A stretch of DNA of 64,000 nucleotides from the NCBI GenBank assembly GCA_947561395.2, contig OX387187.1, positions 7,508,976-7,572,975 on the forward strand, written 5' to 3'. Position 1 is the stretch's first letter. Every line of letters starts with the position of its first letter. Below the pieces are notes generated by a model. That model did no database searches, was not told where the DNA came from, and saw nothing but the letters and a program-made list of their open reading frames with translations. This DNA comes from Buxus sempervirens. Lineage: Eukaryota > Streptophyta > Magnoliopsida > Buxales > Buxaceae. Positions 58,211 to 64,000 of this stretch are shown here, piece by piece. A program made the position numbers and the translations under genes.

Positions 58211-60037
58211 TCCTCTTGCAAATGGCTGGCATTTTGAAGCTTGGAAGCTCTGCAAGAAGAGGGAAAACTCTGCTTGATTGCTGCCTCAAGTGTTCAAGCT
58301 ACCAAAGGTAAAGCTCCATTTGATTTTCTTGTTTCCTCTTTACATTCAACTCTCCACTTCTACCTTTCTGTAGTGTAAAGCCAGTATGTGGTTGTTTGCA
58401 AGCCCCAAACCTCTTCCAAAGTACCTGGGAATCCACTCTAGCCATAAAAAGTGAAGAGAGAGCCTTGAGAAAAGAAGTTGGAATGGATCCTCTAGGCTTA
58501 GAACCTACATATGATGAAGAGCATGCTGGTTATTTTTGTACCTATAGTTGCTTCTCTGATCTGTTTTGTATTTGTCTTTGGAGAAAATACATGAATCCAT
58601 GCTCTCAATAGCAATGGATTCCAACCTTCTCCTAGAAATATGATTTCCATCACCATCAAACACACTTTTCACTGTTTTTGCAAGGATAGGCTAGATCTTG
58701 GATTTTCCATGTTTAATATGGGAAATCTGAGATCATTGGCCTTAGAATGAATTTTTAGAACTTCATGAGGCTGTTTTTTATGGTTTCCAGTTGTTTTGGT
58801 TGAATCCACTTGCACACATGCACTGATTTTGGCCTTTTATTCAAAAATCTTCAAAACAGGACAACATCTGTGGCCTGTCTTAGAATGCTTATAACTTCAT
58901 CCTCCGGATGAATTTTTGAGTAATTCCAAAGACATGTGATAGATGGGAAAGTCTACTTTGTATCTGGAAATTTTCATTCATTTTTATGAAGCCAATTTTT
59001 GACACCATCTATTCAAAGTCGGCAGGTCAGCTCAGTCAAGATTGCTGAACTTGCCATTTTGATTGAGCACCGCTTGCTCATTTTTAATCCGTTTTGAGTG
59101 ATTTCAATCTCTGTGTTTTCCTTGAAGATTCTATTTTCTATTCCAGCAGCTTTCACGAGATTTTGTTTGGATTTGTGGCTTGTGTGCTTGATTGACTCAG
59201 AGTGGCTCTGTAACAGAGTTCTGGGTTAATCTGTGATTCTCTAGGCACATTCAAGAGGACACACAAGTCACAAATGGATGGAGTTTGGTGTAAGACCTAT
59301 TTCGTTTGAAAGATGGCACCATATACTTCATCCGTGCAAGTTTTTACGGATTTATATGGAACCAAATTCCACGAATAGGATTTCAAAAATGCTTATTCAC
59401 TGCTTTTTCTGAGTTTCAAAAGAAGATTTTCACATAGCATTTCTCCCTTGTTTTAAATCGGAATGGGATGATTTTCTTACTGAATATTCTACTTCATACC
59501 AGCTTTCAAATGGCCTTGGTTTTATTTGATTTGGATCTAAATTGAGTGATTTGTGGCTAATTGAAACTTTCAAGCTCTTGCAATCAGATTTTTCCAGATT
59601 TTACCTTAGCTTGGTTTCTCTTCAATTTTACTTCGATTTTTATTCACTCATGAAGTTCTAGAAGTGGTATGTCCATAAAGAGAATCCAAGTTCACTGGAT
59701 TATTCATATGGAAGAATCACAAACATGGTGCTTAATTTCAAGCACTCCTTTGGTAGTTTAGTTAGCAAACATTTTTTGAGCATGAGCAAGCATGTGGCCA
59801 CCATCTTGTACGGATTGGTGGAGGTGCCTAACACCTTCCCCCGCTCATAACTAATTCCCCTTACCTGATCTCTGGATTTTTCTTTGTATTAGAGCTACTT
59901 TGGCTCTATTTGGCATTATATGATCACTTTGGTGTCCATTCACACCTTAACTATGAATGGTGGCGACTTTCTATTTTTACCCACCCCCGTGTGATGATAT
60001 CGGAGATCATCTTAGGTGAAATTTTCCATGTCTCACA

Positions 60038-60062
60038 ACTGTCGACTCTGTTGGGGACTAAT
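60038..60062 (+). other. Primer-binding-site-like segment
   Basis: Directly after the LTR end, TGTCGACTCTGTTGGGGAC occurs. It resembles the TGGCGACTCTG...GGGGA primer-site sequence common in plant Ty3/gypsy elements. The matching tRNA is not named here. Confidence 0.5.
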
Positions 60063-61637
60063 TTAGTGGAATTAAGCCATTGTTGTTTGCTTAGCATGTT
60101 TGATTGCTTTTATTTGATTGTTTGCTGTTTGGCTTGTTTTAATAAGCATGCAGATTTGAATGCTTCTGTTTTTAGAGAATGCAAGACCCATGGAAATATG
60201 GCATGTGATGTGTGTATGCTTTTGTTATGCTCAAAACCATGTTAGGAGACCTAGATAGTCTTACCATGATAGGTGGCCATCTCTCCATGATAACATGTTC
60301 TGATTTAGACTTTGAAGTCATAAGCATGAGATCATAATCTTTGAGAGACGTTTGGCTTGTGTTAAGCATGCTCACCATGATTGAATGCTATTTTTGTATA
60401 ACATGATAACATGCTTCCATGTTTGTATGATGGTGTAAATGCATGTTTAGATTGAGCATGCTAGTTGTTTTTTATTACCTTGATGTTCTCATGTTTATTT
60501 ATTACATATATGATCTCTATATCATGCCTTGGTGGATTGTGGTTGTCTTTGCATGACTTCGAAAAAAGAGTGGCAAGGGTGGGACGTTGTGATGAATGTG
60601 ACCCACTTTCTCAAATGCATTTGTGCACCTTTTCTATTTTTTTACACAGCCTACCTATCACCTATAGGAAATTAAACAAGAGTGTGTGTAGCTTGGCGCA
60701 CCGAAGTTGTTACTTCGGAAAGCCAAAGTGAAAGCATTCACCTTAGAAACTTTGAGCCAATGATGTGATGACATGGTGGATCTAGAATTATAGTCATACA
60801 CTAGGCTTGAGTTCTAATTTGCCAATAAACCAAAACCCAAAACCCATACGATTGAAGGTGGAGAAACACGTTTTTGGCCAAAGTAAACCAAATACGATGG
60901 GGAAATGGTTTGTAAACGAGGGAAGGCCGTTTTGCATGGCTCAGGTGATCCAAGGTATGATATAGATACCATCTTGAAGGTAAACATGAGGTAACAAGGT
61001 ATTTTCAGTTTATTTCTGGTGTTGGCCTCTATACTTTGTAAAATCAAGCTCATGGTGTCCATTTTGTTGGGACTTTGTCTTTCCCAAAAACCTGTTGTAT
61101 CCTAGGAATGGTGTAGCCCTTAGGGAGAGTCTTTACTCTTCTTAGGTGTCATTCTACCTAAATGCCCATAGGAGGCAACCCAAAGTCCAAAATCCATGCA
61201 TTGGGTGTCCTTTTGGTGGGAGCCTATACCCTCCTTTAGTGTGAATGCCTCTAATGCTCTTTTTTGCAAGGAAATGGAAAGAAAATGCCACCCAGAAGCT
61301 GCTAGTACAGAAGGCTTTTCTTATTTTTTTTAGTTTAGAAAATTTCTTTCCTTTACAAGCTCGAGAAAGCCAAATTGTATTTTTCAATTCATGCCCTTGA
61401 GGGCGAATTTGTATTTTAGTTCATTTCCTTTATTGTAAGGAGTCTTTTTGTATATATTGGTAGTACCCTTGTTCAATCTCATAAGGTTCATGAAATACAT
61501 GTGTTATTACAACCATTTGATGTGTCAAATGCTCAATTTGGGGCAGTCCAGAAGCCAACCAATGGTGAATTGTGAGTGTGGACAAATAATAAAACCAATT
61601 GGAAAAAGAAAAAATTTCGGAAATCTGTTTTTGGCTT

Positions 61638-61726
61638 AAAACCGCCCTGAGTATGCGGTTTCCTGCATTTTTACTACAACCGCAGGATAGGTGCGGTTTG
61701 AGCCAAACCGCTCTGAGTGGGCGATT
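61638..61726. repeat. Second hairpin cluster, AACCGC/GCGGTT stems, in leader
   Basis: Three units: about 61638-61661 (AAACCGC-CCTGAGTAT-GCGGTTT), 61678-61698 (AACCGC-AGGATAGGT-GCGGTT) and 61706-61726 (AACCGC-TCTGAGTGG-GCGATT). The stems are the same as in the LTR array 3.7 kb upstream, while the surrounding sequence differs. Confidence 0.88.
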
Positions 61727-62446
61727 TTAAGCCGAAATTTTGTTCCAACCATTCTTAACAAACAGGCCGAGGTCCTTTTATCTTTAAATAATATAAACAA
61801 TGGGTTAAAAGTTCAGATAAGATAAATGGCACTTAAAATCCACTCAAACTTACCCAAATCAAAGGATTGAGATCAATTTATGCAATGTGCACCTAAGGAG
61901 AACAAATTGACTCAACTCAAAGGTGCAAATGACAAAGTAAAAGCTTGTTTAAACCAAAAATCAGGTCAAGCACCTCAATTTAAGGGTTAAGCTCATATTA
62001 GGTTTTTTTCACCTAGTTTGAACACTCAACCCATCTCAAGTGAAGTAAATGGTTAAAAGGTAATTGGTTCAAATGAACCAACCATAATCATACTTCAATC
62101 TCAAGAATTGAACTTGGAAACAACAATAAGCTTTTAAAAACATGTTTTAAGCTTGAAAGTGTAATCCAATTCAAAAACAAAGGAAAAGAGCTCAATTCAT
62201 TCCTAAATGGGGCAAATTCTAATCAAATCTCTAATAAGAAATATTTAATCATAAAGTGTTCAAACTTTTAAGATTTCTTCCAAAGAGTAAACCTTAGATC
62301 ACTTGGAAACCTTTGAATTCCAAGTCAACAATCAAAACAAAATTTTTTTTAAAATAAACCATCGCCTTAAAGGTAAATTGAGTCACTTTTTAATTTAAAA
62401 ACACCCAAGGGAGAATCAAAAATATTTTTCAGAAAATCAAATCAAA

Positions 62447-62758
62447 GGACCCTGGAAGCCTGAAATTCCAGATTTTTATCAAAATCTTCATAGGCCTTCT
62501 AAAGCCTTAATTTAGAAACTCATAGGACCCTGAAAGCCTGAAATTCCAGATTTTTATCAAAATCTTCATAGGTCTTCTAAAGCCTTAATTTAGAAACTCA
62601 TAGGACCCTGAAAGCCTAAAATTCCAGATTTTTACCAAAATCTTCATAGGTCTTCTAAAGCCTTAATTTAGAAACTCATAGGACCCTGGAAGCCTGAAAT
62701 TCCAGATTTTTATCAAAATCTTCGTAGGCCTTCTAAAGCCTTAATTTAGAAACTCATA
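62447..62758. repeat. 78-bp tandem repeat, four copies
   Basis: Units start at 62447, 62525, 62603 and 62681, each with GGACCCTG(G/A)AAGCCTGAAAT, and a fifth, diverged start is at 62759. The period is 78 bp throughout and the copies differ at a few bases. Each unit contains AGGCCTTCTAAAGCCTTAA, itself imperfectly palindromic. Confidence 0.93.
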
Positions 62759-62906
62759 GGCCCCTGGAAGCCTACATAATTTCAGGAGGCTGTGGAAGCC
62801 TCAATTCCAACCTTGGTCGGTCTTTTTCATACCAACCAATTCATAGGCCCCAGAAAGCCTGCATAATTTCAGGATGCTGTGGAAGCCTAAATTCCAAAGC
62901 ATAAAC

Positions 62907-63185
62907 CCTTGGAAGCTTGCGTGATTCCAAACCTTGATTTGTCTATACTCTTTTACGTTGGATATCTCATTCTTTTGTGGGACATGTTAGAAGCCCTAGA
63001 ATATTCCAACATTGGTAGGTCTTTTTTGCACCAACCAAAGTAAGACCTTGGAAGCTTGCGTGATTCCAAATCTTGATTTGACTATAGGCTTTTACTATAG
63101 ACACATCATCCTTTGTGGGACGTGTTGGAGGCCCTAGAATACTCCAACAATTTCTGTTGATTGATCTTTTTCGTATCAATCACCT
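62907..63185. repeat. 139-bp tandem repeat, two copies
   Basis: CCTTGGAAGCTTGCGTGATT starts at 62907 and again at 63046. The copies also share CCAAA(C/T)CTTGATTTG, TTTGTGGGAC(A/G)TGTT and GCCCTAGAATA(T/C)TCCAAC. They follow the 78-bp array and share its GGAAGCCT/GGAAGCTT motif. Confidence 0.88.
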
Positions 63186-63420
63186 CCTTTTAATAAGGTT
63201 ATTTTAACCACAAATCCAAAAAGCAAAAAATATGACATAAGGAAAAGTTCAAACTCATGTTCACCAAGCCTGCATACATGCATTCATAGGTGTGTAAACA
63301 TGATTTAATGGGATAATGACTTTTTCTCTCTTTTTCTTTTTTTTTTTTTTTACCAAAGGTCTTCGGTTCCTACTGCAATCATTGCTCCCCGACGTTCTCA
63401 AAGACTCAGATCTTCAACCA

Positions 63421-64000
63421 TGAGCCCCACTGAAGAACAGTCAACTGTTTTTGCTGAAGCCTTTGCTCAGTTGCAATAGCAAGTGGCAGGAATGACAAAA
63501 CTACTAGAAAACCTGTTGGCTAATCAAGCAGCCCAAGCCCAAATGCAGGCACAGGCTTAGATTCACCAGGCTTCATCATCCCATAATGCACCACCAGCTC
63601 AACCCCAAGCTGACATTCCACCACCAGTCCAACCTATCCCACCTCAACCTGAATTCCACCAACCAATCCCTGAACCTATCTTGATCCGGGAGGAGGAATC
63701 TGAATATGAGAGAGAGAAGGAGAAGGAGAAGGAAAGACTGAGGGTAGAAATGGAGAAGAAGTTCTTGGACAGGCTGGAATCAATCCAAGAAGAGCTGAAA
63801 GAAGTTAAAGGGGTCAACACTTTCGGAGGTACCAATTTCAACGATTTGTGTATGTACCTTGACGTTTGCCTACCGGCCAAGTTCAAGTGCCCAGATTTCG
63901 AGAAATACAACGGCACGGGATGCCCAATAAGCCATTTGAAGCTCTACTGTGGGGCATTGTGCCAATTTGGCCGGGATGACGGCATTTTGATCCAACTATT
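63421..64000 (+). mobile_element. Gag of the Ogre/Tat-like element (partial)
   Basis: After the ATG at 63421 the frame gives a Q/P-rich segment, then a highly charged region (about 63690-63810) likely to form a coiled coil, then PAKFKCPDFEKYNGTGCPIS and HLKLYCGALCQFGRDD, the hallmark start of the Ogre/Tat gag capsid domain (family form FK.PDFEKY.GT.CP..HL..YC). This identifies the lineage. The window ends within the capsid domain. The reading frame has a small number of breaks. It would form the element's particle shell. Confidence 0.85.

Larger units (their letters stand above)
57613..60037 (+). mobile_element. 5' LTR of the Ogre/Tat-like element
   Basis: Starts TGTAGACACCCCAAATTGCAC (split at 57613-57633) and ends TTTTCCATGTCTCACA. 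Length 2425 bp, against 2290 bp for the solo relative. Inside are the hairpin array at 57725-57992, a TATA-like GCCTATAAATAGAGGGGTCC at 58191-58210 that could drive transcription, and the conserved CCTAACACCTTCCCCCGC block at 59827-59844. Confidence 0.85.
60063..63360 (+). other. Non-coding leader of the Ogre/Tat-like element
   Basis: No frame above about 90 codons and no recognised domain between the LTR and gag. It holds a second hairpin cluster (61638-61726), an A-rich stretch, and two kinds of tandem repeat at 62447-63185. An extra ORF that some Ogre elements carry before gag is not seen. Confidence 0.6.
57613..64000 (+). mobile_element. Ogre/Tat-like Ty3/gypsy element, 5' part
   Basis: It comprises a 5' LTR (57613-60037), a primer-site-like segment directly after it, a 3.3-kb leader without long frames, and the start of gag from 63421, cut by the window end. 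The long LTR and long leader before gag fit the Ogre/Tat lineage. The visible coding part carries a few breaks, so it looks like a decaying copy. Whether a 3' LTR exists lies outside the window. The related solo LTR at 48089-50378 shows that the family has recombined nearby. Confidence 0.85.

Overview
The window is nuclear DNA from a flowering plant with a repeat-rich genome. The evidence is plant-type split genes with GT-AG introns, AT-rich non-coding DNA, L1-type LINEs that carry an RNase H domain, Ty3/gypsy LTRs over 2 kb long and a CACTA terminus. The species cannot be named from the sequence. Only one intact host gene is seen: a pectin acetylesterase of 12 coding exons on the minus strand (11867-15350) that reads without interruption for 399 codons.

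Layout. 1-8188: a Ty3/gypsy gag fossil, old LTR sequence, a 1.45-kb AT-rich MITE with TTA target duplications, a solo LTR (4250-6720) with an exact 5-bp duplication, and the tail of another LTR. 8189-16400: the gene island, with an unrecognised coding-like stretch near 9.5 kb, a LINE tail fragment, the pectin acetylesterase and its leader. 16400-21300: a gypsy gag fossil, a CACTA end, a truncated LTR and AT-rich DNA. 21300-45250: a dense nest. A degraded retroelement encoding a plant-transposon-like protein is split by an LTR (22340-27527), which is itself split by a reverse LTR (24871-27433). Next comes a chimeric LTR (27819-40197) holding a reverse LTR (28375-35337), which holds a fairly fresh LINE, and a second LTR (36990-40025). 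The right edge of the chimeric LTR abuts a second, 3'-truncated LINE (40198 to about 45250) that is split by another LTR (41114-44144).

45900-54400: a further LTR, interrupted by a composite insertion that includes an Ogre/Tat-type solo LTR (48089-50378), then a second copy of the MITE. 54600-56030: a Copia fossil and a 127-bp fragment of the pectin acetylesterase gene. 57613 to the window end: the 5' LTR, long non-coding leader and start of gag of an Ogre/Tat-like Ty3/gypsy element that runs out of the window.

The most unusual signal is in the LTRs. The Ogre-like LTRs carry arrays of short perfect or near-perfect hairpins 90-380 nt from the LTR start. The two LTR copies use different stem sequences (AACCGC/GCGGTT against TATCCG/CGGATA), and the AACCGC type recurs about 1.6 kb into the element's leader. 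Several chromovirus-like LTRs carry their own palindrome arrays (GTGAAC/GTTCAC, GCCAATAATTGGC, CTCGAG-centred) at broadly similar offsets. Most LTRs are solo LTRs with target duplications that match exactly or at 4 of 5 bases, so recombination between LTRs has been a major force here.
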